Below, piece after piece: positions 15,356 through 24,185 of a DNA stretch of 64,000 nucleotides (its first letter is position 1; every line of letters starts with the position of its first letter). Origin of the DNA: Bacillota bacterium (GTDB lineage Bacteria > Bacillota > SHA-98 > UBA4971); the NCBI GenBank assembly GCA_012516125.1, contig JAAYXB010000033.1:37148-101147 (forward strand). The letters are read 5' to 3'. Under the pieces are notes generated by a model that worked only from the letters and a program-made list of their open reading frames with translations, did not search any database and was not told the origin of the DNA. The position numbers were made by a program, and so were the translations under genes.

Positions 15356-17336
15356 TGTTCCTGTCCTGAAGCTCTCGGATGTAGCGCCGTACGGTTTCCT
15401 CGCTTACTCCCAGTTCCTGGACTATGTCTTTGAAGGCTATCCCGTTCTCGCCGCTCTGTTTAATGAGTTCCAGCACCTTGCCACGAGTAGAGGTGTCCTC
15501 AACCCTTACAACAAACCCTGTGGTAGTCATTTTGAAGGTTTCCGGGTTGACGTAAACCTCGATGGCTCTGTCCGTGACCCTCCCACGAGAATCAGTCAGT
15601 GGTGGAATGTCTCTACCGTCAAGCCGTAGGTAAAGAATGCGGTCGCCGGTGGCTTCGTTGGTTTTGTCCGTTTTTTCCAGGAAGATGCCCACGTCAGCTT
15701 CCCCGCTGCTCCGGCTGGAACCCCGGAAGGCGTCCCAACCGGTGTCCACGCCCTGGCGCTTGCCGAAATGGTGGACAACCAATACCGCCGCGTCAGGGAA
15801 CCGCAGGACAAGCTCGTGCAGGCGGTCCCACACCTCGCCCATTTCCCAAGCCCGGTCCTCAACCTTGCTGTGAATCCTCTGGAGCGGGTCGAAAATAATC
15901 AGGTCGGGCTGGTAATCCTCGCAGACCTCAATCAATTTGTCCACCCAGTAGGGGTTATCAAGCTTCACGCCCTGGCGGTGCACCCAGCGGACGCTATCTG
16001 GAGGAATGTCGCTCAGCAGGCGCTTTATTCTTCTCGCGAAGGCGACGGGAGAGCCCTCCTCTTCGACGCAGAGAACCTTGCAAGGCTTGCGGACACTCCA
16101 GCCAGGGTATTCAAGGAAATCCTCTCCGCTGACCGCCGCCCGAATCAGGTTGAGGATGAAGAAGGTTTTCATGGCCTTTTGCGGCCCGCCGACCAAAACC
16201 TTATCGCCCCTGGCAATCAAACCATTGATGAGCCACGGTATTTCCTGTTCGGCCAGTTCCAGCATTTCTTTGTGGGTGGTAAAAAAGCTCCTAGTTTTCC
16301 GCCAGGGGATTAGCTCGGCCAGTTCCGCGTCGCTGTGGAGGCGGAGCCAGTCGCACACGTCTTTTCCGGCCTCGCCCCGCTTCCAGGGGAGCTTCACCAC
16401 TACGCAGCGGTAGTCTCCCAGGACTTTAACGGCGTTAGCGACAAAGTTGTTCCACGATGGGTCATCAGCTTGAGGGATGAGGTAGACCGTGTGGATGCCT
16501 TGAAATTCCCGCTCCCACTCGCGCCTGAAGGTAGCTCCGGGAACGCTCAAGACCGGCACGTCAATCCCGCAGCTTTCCAGCGCCTGAATAGTCCGCAAGG
16601 CGTCACTTTCGCCCTCCACAATCACCGCTTGGTCGTGACCTTCCAAGGCGTCGAGATTCCAAAGAACGAATCGGGAGCCTTTGGCTCCGCCCTTGCGGCC
16701 GTCTCTAGCCCGGCCGCGAATACCGACAACCCGCCCGTTGACGATGAAGGGAACAACGATGCACTCTTCCTGGCCGGGGACAAAACCTTCAGGAACGTAA
16801 CCCCAGCGGTAGCGGGTTAAGAGCTCGTAGTTGATACCCCTTGCAGCCAGGTATTCCTGCACGATTTCTAAATCCGGGGAGAGCCTTTTAGCGGCTTCGC
16901 TGGCGTACTCGTTGAAACCCTTCGGCGGGATGACAAAGGCGCTGCTGTAGTTGTCCACCTTTTCAAAAGCTGGCTTGTCTTCAAACCGCAGTTCAAAACG
17001 GTATTGGTCAAGGGTAAAGCTTGCCTCGTCTTTCGGCAGCCCGAGGATTTCCGTGAGGAAGCGAAAAGGGGAGAAGCTGCCGCAAACCGAGCAGTGGTAG
17101 ACGCCGCTTTTAACGTTGACCGCAGCGGACGGCTTTTTGTCCCCGTGCTGGTGGTTTAGAGAGTTCAGGCAGCGGACGGAGATGAACCCGCTGCTGTCAG
17201 GCTGCCTTCCGACTATCTCCGGAAAGTGCGGCTCGTAAAACTCCCGGTAGGGTTCAGGGTGGGCCACCTTTGCGAAATGGATTGCCCAACCGTGGCTAGA
17301 TGGTAGGTTGCTGTCCAGTAGCCTCGTTACGGTCAT
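15356..17336 (-). pseudogene. primase-helicase replication protein, 3' end displaced by an IS
   Basis: About 660 residues remain: an N-terminal CHC2-like zinc region (RCLNSLNH ... YHCSVCGSF), a Toprim segment (AVIVEGESDALRTIQAL) and a RepA/AAA_25-type ATPase with Walker A VGGPQKAMKT and Walker B LIIFDPL, then a winged helix (FKDIVQELGVSEETVRRYI). Such proteins prime and unwind phage or plasmid DNA. The open frame runs on into IS sequence to 15225; the true end lies at 13864-13984. The ATPase and primase parts are whole, so some function may remain. ATG 17336 overlaps the upstream gene's end. Confidence 0.85.
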
Positions 17337-17616
17337 TTTGACCAGCCTCCTTCTTCAATGTCTCTCGTTTGATGTAGTTAATGCGGTCGCCAAGCTCCCG
17401 CATCGCTCTAACGTAATCGAACAGGTTCACGGTCAGGTTCTTGTCACCCTCAAACCTTGTCCGCAAGTCCCGCAGGGTGGAGAAGTCCGCTTCTGGGTAA
17501 AGGAACATTACTTTTTTCGCTCCAGGGAACGGAACTCTGATTTCCGGCTCATAACCGTTCATCATTAAGTAAGCGGCGAAATGCAAATCCTTCGTGTAGA
17601 AAGGCTCTCGTTTCAT
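17296..17616 (-). CDS. DUF5659-like small protein
   Basis: 106 residues beginning KREPFYTKDLHFAAYLMMNGY, which resembles DUF5659, a small domain found beside phage and plasmid replication genes. ATG 17616 lies ten bases after a GGGGG run. It overlaps the primase-helicase start by 41 bases, so the two are probably co-expressed. The family call is tentative. Confidence 0.55.
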   Translation of the reverse strand: MKREPFYTKDLHFAAYLMMNGYEPEIRVPFPGAKKVMFLYPEADFSTLRDLRTRFEGDKNLTVNLFDYVRAMRELGDRINYIKRETLKKEAGQNDRNEATGQQPTI

Positions 17617-17655
17617 AGCTGTCAAACCCCCTTTTTAAGTTGGTTTTTCTTTCCA

Positions 17656-17709
17656 CGTATAAAAATAGTTGACGAAAAAAGATCCGAGGTGCATAGAGGC
17701 TTATAAACG
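17656..17709. repeat. element-internal direct repeat, copy 2
   Basis: Partner of 12333-12387, sharing blocks GTATAAAA, TTGACGAA, TCCG, GCATAGAG and TATAA in order. It lies about 40 bases upstream of the DUF5659-like and primase-helicase genes, a good place for an operator or origin site. The stretch from 17626 to 17834 has no other visible gene. Confidence 0.62.
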
Positions 17710-17834
17710 TTAATGCAGCGATATTTTTACGTGCTAACTCGCGATTTTAATTTCTTTCAAGTAAAGATAGCCGTTTGCTACTACTGACAAAGTTACCAGC
17801 GACCAGATTAACCAGAACATTGCTTGGCACCTCC

Positions 17835-18068
17835 TTATCCGGCATTCTCTAACTGCCTCTTGATACGGCGCGGTACTAGCTCGTAGTGGTAGGTTGCTTC
17901 ACTGCACTGCATTCCCAACGGGCAGTAGCAGAGAGCTTTCCACTCGTTGTCACTAAAGGCGCAGATAAAGTCGTACCCGAAGTTTCCAAAACAGGTTCGA
18001 GACAGCCTTTCAGCCAGCTCGTCTTTCATTAGTTCGTCCCACTTAATCCAGAAAGCAATCGGTAGCAT
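17835..18068 (-). CDS. small hypothetical protein
   Basis: 77 residues, MLPIAFWIKWDELMKDELAE at the start, with five cysteines clustered in FDICAF-like and ALCYCPLGMQC stretches. ATG 18068 is preferred over ATG 18077 because the GGGGG site lies at a normal distance. No family recognised; the cysteines may bind a metal. Confidence 0.5.
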   Translation of the reverse strand: MLPIAFWIKWDELMKDELAERLSRTCFGNFGYDFICAFSDNEWKALCYCPLGMQCSEATYHYELVPRRIKRQLENAG

Positions 18069-18089
18069 GACGTTCATCCCCCTTCGTGG

Positions 18090-19400
18090 TTACTCGTTAA
18101 AGATTTTCTGGTTAATCAGCTTGCTGAGTTCGTGAGAGGGCGGTAGCGTCCTGAATAAGCTGTTCCAGAAATCGCTATCGTCACGCTTTTCAACGTCCGG
18201 CTGAATGTTGTCTGGATATTGCCAGCGTGCCACGTTGTATAAAGTTTTCAGGTCACCGGAGAGGTAGCTTCTCTCAGACTTCTCCTTTTCCACGTTAGCC
18301 TGAACTCTTTTCACAAAGGTGTACCAGTTGCTAGCAAATTCCTGCCCTCGCTTGAAGAATTCCTCCATCTCCAATTGCGTGTACGTGATACCGTCACGCT
18401 TACGAGTAGGGGTAGAAATCTTATCAACGGTGGCATCGTCTAATGTGCCTGCGGTCACCAGCATGGAGAAAATATCGGTTAACTGTTTGGTAACCTTTTC
18501 CTTAGCTGTATCCGTGAGCCTGTCCCGGTAGCTGAGGGCATTCGGCAATTCCTTTAGCCACTGGCTTAACCGTCCCTGCAAATCCTTGGCCTGCAACGTT
18601 ACTGCACGGTACATGCTCGGCGGGTAGGGTTCGTAACGTTCTTTATTGTCCTTGGAGAACCGTGTGAAGTCACTAGGAGCAAACGGCGGGCGTTTCAGCC
18701 CGTAGGTATCTTCGAGGAAGCGACCAATGCGCTGCAAGTCGTAGCTTCCTTCCTCAACCTCTCTCTGCAAAGCGGTAGCTCGCCGGAAGTTCTTCTGGAC
18801 GACCTCCTCCTTAACGGAATCTAAAAGTCCCTGGAGGATTTCGTCATCGGAACGCGCGAAGGATGTACCGTTGACAACAGATTTCGATACTTCGTAGTTG
18901 CGGAGGACTACCTCCACGTAGCTTTCAAAGGAACTTCTGTTACCCCTCAACGCTCTCCATTCTTTAGCAACCTTGTCAACCTTTTTGCGGAATATCTCGT
19001 CGGTTTCGTAACGCTTCCTTACTTCATCCCACATACCTGACCCCTCCTTTTGAGATTTTGAAGTAGTGGCCGTATTTACGGCTTTAGTGGTAAAATGTTG
19101 GGAGAGCAATCGCATCAGGTTATCAATGCGCTCTACCGTCCTGGCTTCGTCCAGGCTGCTCTTGACGTAATTGACGAAGGCATCTTCTTGCGGATACGGG
19201 TTCAGTTGTTCCAGTGCTCTCCGTTTGGCACGTTCCAGTTCGCTGTTTTCGTCTTTCTGTACTGGGATGAAGAATGAGTTACCAACCTGCTTACCGCTTG
19301 GACTGAAAAGCTGCACCTCACCGGTCTTGGTGTTGGTGCGTTTCAACAGCGGTCCGAACTCGCTGGTGATAAATTCTTCCTTCCAGTTGTCAATGGACAT
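18090..19400 (-). CDS. hypothetical 436-residue element protein
   Basis: A charged, helix-rich soluble protein with no membrane segment or signal peptide. The start MSIDNWKEEFITSEFGPLL follows AAGGAGGTG at a good distance. It is the rightmost gene of the element, first in the leftward transcript. No known motif (Walker A, HNH, relaxase or terminase) was recognised. Position suggests an early regulatory or replication accessory role, but this is a guess. Confidence 0.6.
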   Translation of the reverse strand: MSIDNWKEEFITSEFGPLLKRTNTKTGEVQLFSPSGKQVGNSFFIPVQKDENSELERAKRRALEQLNPYPQEDAFVNYVKSSLDEARTVERIDNLMRLLSQHFTTKAVNTATTSKSQKEGSGMWDEVRKRYETDEIFRKKVDKVAKEWRALRGNRSSFESYVEVVLRNYEVSKSVVNGTSFARSDDEILQGLLDSVKEEVVQKNFRRATALQREVEEGSYDLQRIGRFLEDTYGLKRPPFAPSDFTRFSKDNKERYEPYPPSMYRAVTLQAKDLQGRLSQWLKELPNALSYRDRLTDTAKEKVTKQLTDIFSMLVTAGTLDDATVDKISTPTRKRDGITYTQLEMEEFFKRGQEFASNWYTFVKRVQANVEKEKSERSYLSGDLKTLYNVARWQYPDNIQPDVEKRDDSDFWNSLFRTLPPSHELSKLINQKIFNE

Positions 19401-19473
19401 CTGGCAGCACCTCCTTGAAAATTTCTAGTTAGGCTGCTTTGAGAGTGAGGATAAAGGGAAGTCCTTCCAGATT

Positions 19474-19500
19474 TGAGCGGTTCCTAAATGCTGAAAGCGA
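19474..19500. other. attR: right junction of the integrative element
   Basis: Element sequence ending GGTTCCTAA is followed by core AT (19488-19489) and host sequence GCTGAAAGCG. The ATG at 19488-19490 exists only because the core AT meets the host G, so it is a by-product of integration rather than the native start. Confidence 0.82.
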
Positions 19501-20876
19501 TCGAGGAAGCCAAGCATGTTGCTACTGTCCGAAGGCGCGAACGGCAGAGGGCCGAGGAGTTCAAGGCCATACTGGATTTCGCGTACGAGGGAATTGTTGC
19601 CATAGACCAGTTCGGCCTCGTCAAGGTGTTTAACCCCATTGCCGAGCGGCTCCTCGGGGTGAGTGCAGCTAGGGCTATCGGTAGGCCCATCACGGAGGTC
19701 CTTCCAGGCGTTGGTCTTGACCTCGTCCGGGCAAGTGGTCGACCGGAACTCGGCGCAGTGCAGCGCCTAGGCAGTACGCTCATTGTGAGCAACCGTGTTC
19801 CCATAACCGTGGGTGGGGAGACCGTCGGCGTTGTCTTCACTTTCCAAGATGTCTCCCGAATACAGCAAGTGGAGAAGGAGGTGAGGCGCGAACTTTATCT
19901 CAAAGGGCACGTGGCGAAACACACGTTTGACGACATCATCACGGTTGACGACACTATGCGCGAGGTCATCGCACGGGCACGAAGGTTTGCCTCAACTGAC
20001 TCGACCGTGCTTATTTTCGGCGAGACAGGGACAGGCAAAGAGCTTTTTGCACAGAGCATCCACAATGCGAGCCGCCGTCGCAACGGACCTTTTGTGGCAG
20101 TCAACTGTGCTGCTCTCCCTGAGAGCCTGCTGGAGAGCGAGCTGTTTGGCTACGAAGAAGGTGCGTTCACGGGTTCGCGAAAAGGTGGCAAGCCAGGTCT
20201 ATTCGAGCTTGCTCACGGCGGGACCATATTCCTCGACGAGATCGGCGACATGTCCATGCAAATCCAGGCTCGCCTTCTCCGAGTGCTTGAACAACGGGAA
20301 GTTATGAGGCTGGGTGGCGACAAGGTTCTTCCCGTAGATGTGCGCGTGATTGCTGCAACCCATAGAGATCTCAAGCGAGCGGTCAGTGATGGGACGTTTC
20401 GAGCAGATCTATTCTATCGGCTGAACATACTCACCATTGCCCTTCCGCCCCTGCGGGAAAGGACCTGTGATATTCCGGCACTCGCTGAGCGCTTCATTGC
20501 AGCGTCGTGCCGCAGTCTCGGTATACCGCAAAAGACACTCAGCTCCGGGGCGATCACGGCCCTCGTGAGCCACACGTGGCCGGGAAACGTGCGCGAGCTG
20601 CGGAACGTGTGCGAGCGGTTGGCAGTCGGTGTGGAGTCTTGCGAAATCGATGAGGAGACCGTGTGGAAACTACTGGGGCGCGACGATCGCGCTACCGAAA
20701 GCACACAGCCTGAGGGGACCGTTACGGTTTCAATCAAAGGGGGTCTTCGCCAGATTGAAGACGAGATCATGCGACAGGTGCTCAGAAAGGTAGGTGGCGA
20801 CAGAACAGAGGCTGCGCGGTTGCTGGGTATCAACCGCAGCACACTCTGGAGGAGGCTTGGGGCAGGTACCAGTTGA
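19488..20876 (+). pseudogene. PrpR-like sigma-54 activator, C-terminal half (PAS, AAA+, Fis HTH)
   Basis: 462 residues: a linker helix, a PAS domain (EFKAILDFAYEGIVAID), the sigma-54 AAA+ domain with Walker [15 protein letters not shown] (the loop that contacts sigma-54, GAFTGA in most members) and Walker B GTIFLDEIGD, and a Fis-type HTH (RTEAARLLGINRSTLWRRL). The ATG at the element junction has no ribosome site, so this half is probably silent or weakly expressed while the element is present. Precise excision restores one frame with 7004-7530. It sits directly upstream of the sigma-54 promoter it most likely serves. Confidence 0.9.
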
Positions 20877-20999
20877 CAGTATGCTCTTTGTGCCTGATAG
20901 TATGCCCCTCAGAGGACGGGAGACTCGGGATAAGGCAGGCGGGTCTTGCTAGCACGCGATCTAGGCACGCGATGAAGTCCGGACCTGCACGGCACTGAC

Positions 21000-21026
21000 G
21001 TTGCATAATGGGTTGCATTATGCAAC
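21000..21026. promoter_or_regulatory. likely enhancer (UAS) palindrome 1
   Basis: A perfect inverted repeat, GTTGCATAAT and ATTATGCAAC, with seven bases between. It lies about 210 bp upstream of the -24/-12 promoter, the usual distance for sigma-54 activator sites. Binding by the PrpR-like protein is inferred. Confidence 0.65.
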
Positions 21027-21077
21027 ACACCCCCATCGCACACCAATGCCATTCGGCGACAACATGTCCGGATCCAA

Positions 21078-21092
21078 GTTGCACTGCGCAAC
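21078..21092. promoter_or_regulatory. likely enhancer (UAS) palindrome 2
   Basis: GTTGC-N5-GCAAC, the same half-sites as the palindrome at 21000, placed about 145 bp upstream of the sigma-54 promoter. Confidence 0.55.
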
Positions 21093-21234
21093 ATCGGCCT
21101 GCGCGGTGAGCCGCCGCGGGCCTGTTTTGTCTTTGGATCCAGTTGCTCCAGACGCCGCTCAGGACTGCGTTGTGGCGGCCGTCAACTGCTGCCTTCGCTT
21201 CCGAGAGCTGTTCGGCAGTCGCAGACTCCCGTAC

Positions 21235-21250
21235 TGGTACCGGAATTGCA
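21235..21250 (+). promoter_or_regulatory. sigma-54 (-24/-12) promoter
   Basis: TGGTACCGGAATTGCA fits the TGGCACG-N4-TTGCA consensus, with the invariant GG and GC at the correct spacing. Transcription would start near 21261, about 145 bases before the kinase gene. The adjacent sigma-54 activator gene and upstream palindromes support it. Confidence 0.72.
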
Positions 21251-21403
21251 TAGTAGCACTGATGACGACGGCGGGCTTGCTGACGGCGGCGGGCTCCGGC
21301 TGGCAAGGCGGCATTCTCCGGACGTGCTTGACGCCCGCGCGAGCGACACGGCCGAGCCGTGGGGGAGAGGCAGGTGACTCGTTGGGACTGAGGCGCGCAC
21401 GCA

Positions 21404-22873
21404 TTGCTCGCTTTCCCCGTGCGAATGCCTAGTACGCTTGTCCCGACCTGGGCATTGAGGGCAGCAACGAGACTTGGTGTTATTGCGGACGACCTGACGG
21501 GAGCGAACGACACAGGCGTACAGTTTGCGAAATACGGACTGTGCGCGATGGTAGTTCTCGATATCAACTCGATAGATGCACTGGCGAATCAAGCCGATGT
21601 GGTTGTCGTCGACACTGATAGCAGGTGGAGCGATCCCCAGACTGCTTACAACAAAGTGAGAGCAGCGGCCGAGGTGCTCAAGAAGGCCGGCATTTCAACG
21701 ATTTACAAGAAGATCGATTCGACTCTCCGTGGTAATGTGGGCGCTGAGATCGACGCAGTCATGGACGTCCTTCAAGCCGCAGTAGCTTTCGTAGTGCCGG
21801 CCTTCCCTGCCACTGGTAGGGTAACTATAGACGGCAAACAGCTGCTGAGGAACGTACCTCTCCACAAAACGGAAGTTGCATCAGATCTTCTATCGCCTGT
21901 CGTAGAATCCCACGTGCCGACTTTGCTTTCCAGGCAAACCAGGAGAAAGGTCGGACACGTGTCTTTGGAAGTGGTAAGAGCTGGCGCTAACGCGCTGCAG
22001 AACGCATTCCAGGACAGGGTCCGCGCTGGCGACCAAATCATCGTAGTCGATGCGTCTGAGCCGGCAGACCTGCGGATTATCGCGACGACTATTGCTTCCC
22101 TTGATGTTATGGCAATCACGGTTGGATCCGCTGGGCTTGCCGCGGAGATTCCAGGGGCACTCGAAATGGTGCCGAGGAACGAAAAACGGGAGACCACGAG
22201 GGGGCGCTGTGGGGCCTTAATCATGGGTGGCTCGGTGAGCCCAACTGCCAGGGAGCAGTTGGAGTATGCGGTTGCTTGTCTGGAATTGCCCGCTATTACC
22301 ATCAGTGCAGACGACATCCTGTCAGGGCTCGACACAGAGGAGTGTAAAACGCTTGAGATAGTGCGAAAGGCCTGTTCAGTATTGTCAAAAGGGCAAGACC
22401 TGGTGCTATTCCTCAAGCCGAGGGAGGGCCTCAAGAGCCCTCGCCTCTCTCCAGATGCACCGGCTCGAACCGGTGCTGGGACGACCGCACCTTCGGGCGA
22501 AGCTGCTCTGACTACCGAGACGGAAGGCCATGACACGTATGACGGACGGAGGTGTCAAACAATCCTGCCGTCTCGTCACGTCGAGGATAGCCGCAGGATC
22601 ACAGGGTACCTGGGAATGCTGGCCAGCAAGATCCTGCGCGTTTGCAATGTAGCCGGGCTCGTTCTCACTGGCGGCGACACAGCGGTTGCAGTGTGCAAGG
22701 CTCTTGGGGCGAGCGGGGTTGCGCTGCGCGACGAGATTGTCCCTGGCGTGCCCTCGGGACGGCTGATAGGCGGGCCTTATGCTGGGTTGATGATGGTGAC
22801 GAAGGCTGGTAGCTTCGGTGATAGAGACGTGATCGTCAGGGCCATACGCTATATACACCACGACACAGAGTAG
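21404..22873 (+). CDS. DUF1537 four-carbon acid sugar kinase (DtnK/OtnK-like)
   Basis: 489 residues of the DUF1537 kinase family: N-terminal LGVIADDLTGANDTGVQFAKYG and DTDSRW, a central IYKKIDSTLRGN, and a C-terminal nucleotide-binding domain with GLVLTGGDTAVAVCKALG. Members phosphorylate D-threonate, D-erythronate or related sugar acids. A low-complexity stretch at about 345-385 (SPDAPARTGAGTTAPSGEAA) interrupts the usual layout. The start is uncertain (TTG 21404, ATG 21425), and the domain itself begins near residue 23. First gene of the sigma-54-driven operon; its partner enzyme is the PdxA2-like gene next to it. Confidence 0.87.
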   Translation: MLAFPVRMPSTLVPTWALRAATRLGVIADDLTGANDTGVQFAKYGLCAMVVLDINSIDALANQADVVVVDTDSRWSDPQTAYNKVRAAAEVLKKAGISTIYKKIDSTLRGNVGAEIDAVMDVLQAAVAFVVPAFPATGRVTIDGKQLLRNVPLHKTEVASDLLSPVVESHVPTLLSRQTRRKVGHVSLEVVRAGANALQNAFQDRVRAGDQIIVVDASEPADLRIIATTIASLDVMAITVGSAGLAAEIPGALEMVPRNEKRETTRGRCGALIMGGSVSPTAREQLEYAVACLELPAITISADDILSGLDTEECKTLEIVRKACSVLSKGQDLVLFLKPREGLKSPRLSPDAPARTGAGTTAPSGEAALTTETEGHDTYDGRRCQTILPSRHVEDSRRITGYLGMLASKILRVCNVAGLVLTGGDTAVAVCKALGASGVALRDEIVPGVPSGRLIGGPYAGLMMVTKAGSFGDRDVIVRAIRYIHHDTE

Positions 22874-23016
22874 CCGTGCGGGAGGTTTCCGGGTTCTTCG
22901 GCCAGTTGCCTCGGGTGGGAGCGGGCCGAGACCGGGCCGAATTGCGGAAAGCCGCCGAGCGCTCGGTGCCCGATCCGGGGGACGGCCGGGAAGACCATTG
23001 GGCATAGTAGTGATTC

Positions 23017-24147
23017 GTGCCAACGATAACTCTCAGGGGGGTCGCGGAGTTGGTACAGGACGGCAAAGCGTGTCGCAGGCGTGGAGGTACGTCCAACGAC
23101 CAGGATTCGTACGTGAACGACGGGCTTCCAGTAATTGCTGTCACAATGGGCGATCCTGCTGGAATCGGAGCAGAAATCGCGGTGAAGGCTCTGGCTGACC
23201 CGGCGGTGCGGGACGTGTGCCGGCCGGTCATTGTGGGCGATGCGAAGGTCGTGGCAGATGCCATCAGGTTCACGGGCAGCTCCGCCCGAGTGAGGAGCCT
23301 TTCTGACATCTCACAGGCTCTGTACAAAGACGGCGTGGCCAATGTCCTGGATCTCGACAACGTAGACTTTAGCAGACTTGTCTACGGCCGGGTTAGTCCT
23401 GACGCCGGGCGAGCGGCTTTCGAGTACATCAAGACAGCGATAGAGCTCGCCCTGGCGCGAAAGGTTAAGGCAGTAGTTACAGGGCCGATACACAAAGAGG
23501 CTCTCAACCTTGCAGGGTATCACTACTCCGGACATACCGAGATCTTTGCGGATCTCACGGGCACGAAAGACTACGCGATGATGCTGGTCGACCAGGGTAT
23601 GCGAGTCGTACACGTCACGACGCACGTGTCGCTCCGGAGAGCTTGCGACCTTGTGAAAAAGGAGCGGGTGCTCGTCGTCATCAAACTTGCCGACGAGGCT
23701 GCCAGGACCTTGGGCATATCGTTGCCTCGAATCGGAGTGGCCGGGCTGAACCCCCATGCAGGCGAAGACGGCCTATTTGGGACGGAAGAGTTGGAGGAGA
23801 TTGGCCCGGCGATCCAGGAAGCACGAGCGCTCGGGATCAACGCTGAAGGGCCGATCCCGCCGGACACGCTTTTTGCGAAGACCCGTGGCGGCCAGTACGA
23901 CGTGGCAGTAGCCATGTACCATGACCAGGGGCATATTCCACTCAAGACTGTGAGCTTCAGGCTGGATAGCGCCAGCGGGCGCTGGACCGCCGTGAGCGGC
24001 GTCAATGTCACGCTCGGGCTTCCTATCATAAGGACTTCAGTTGACCACGGCACTGCGTTCGGGAAAGCGGGCAAAGGCACAGCGAATCCCGAGAGCATGG
24101 TTCAGGCTATCAGTCTTGCAGCACAGTTTGCGGCTGGGCGGAGCTAA
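23017..24147 (+). CDS. pdxA2: PdxA2-like 4-phospho-sugar-acid dehydrogenase
   Basis: A PdxA-family dehydrogenase: IAVTMGDPAGIGAEI at the start of the domain, VTGPIHKEAL, the metal histidines in GYHYSGHTEIFAD and AMYHDQGHIPLK, and TSVDHGTAFGKAGKG. PdxA2 enzymes act with a DUF1537 kinase, oxidising 4-phospho-D-threonate or -erythronate with NAD+ and decarboxylating to dihydroxyacetone phosphate. That neighbour is present here, so catabolism rather than pyridoxal synthesis is likely. The domain begins near the GTG at 23113; GTG 23017 would add a 32-residue basic leader of doubtful use. Confidence 0.88.
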   Translation: MPTITLRGVAELVQDGKACRRRGGTSNDQDSYVNDGLPVIAVTMGDPAGIGAEIAVKALADPAVRDVCRPVIVGDAKVVADAIRFTGSSARVRSLSDISQALYKDGVANVLDLDNVDFSRLVYGRVSPDAGRAAFEYIKTAIELALARKVKAVVTGPIHKEALNLAGYHYSGHTEIFADLTGTKDYAMMLVDQGMRVVHVTTHVSLRRACDLVKKERVLVVIKLADEAARTLGISLPRIGVAGLNPHAGEDGLFGTEELEEIGPAIQEARALGINAEGPIPPDTLFAKTRGGQYDVAVAMYHDQGHIPLKTVSFRLDSASGRWTAVSGVNVTLGLPIIRTSVDHGTAFGKAGKGTANPESMVQAISLAAQFAAGRS

Positions 24148-24185
24148 ACCAGCGAACCCAGAGATTTGCCGAGGAGGATGCAAAG

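Larger units (their letters stand above)
7531..19489. mobile_element. about 11.96 kb serine-integrase element inserted in the PrpR-like gene
   Basis: Boundaries come from the split regulator and the 2-bp core. The interior is visibly richer in A+T than the flanks and nearly all genes run leftward. It carries an integrase and excisionase-like gene at the left end, a K+/H+ antiporter, several small unknown genes, a primase-helicase and a 436-residue unknown protein. No capsid, terminase, tail, relaxase or conjugation genes are seen, so it is not a recognisable complete phage or conjugative element. The primase-helicase suggests replication after excision, as in satellites or plasmid-like integrative elements. 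It was later hit by an IS3-family element. Confidence 0.85.

Noticed and set aside
7531..19489. Complete prophage
   Set aside because: No capsid, portal, terminase, tail or lysis genes were found; the LysM protein is membrane-anchored rather than an endolysin.
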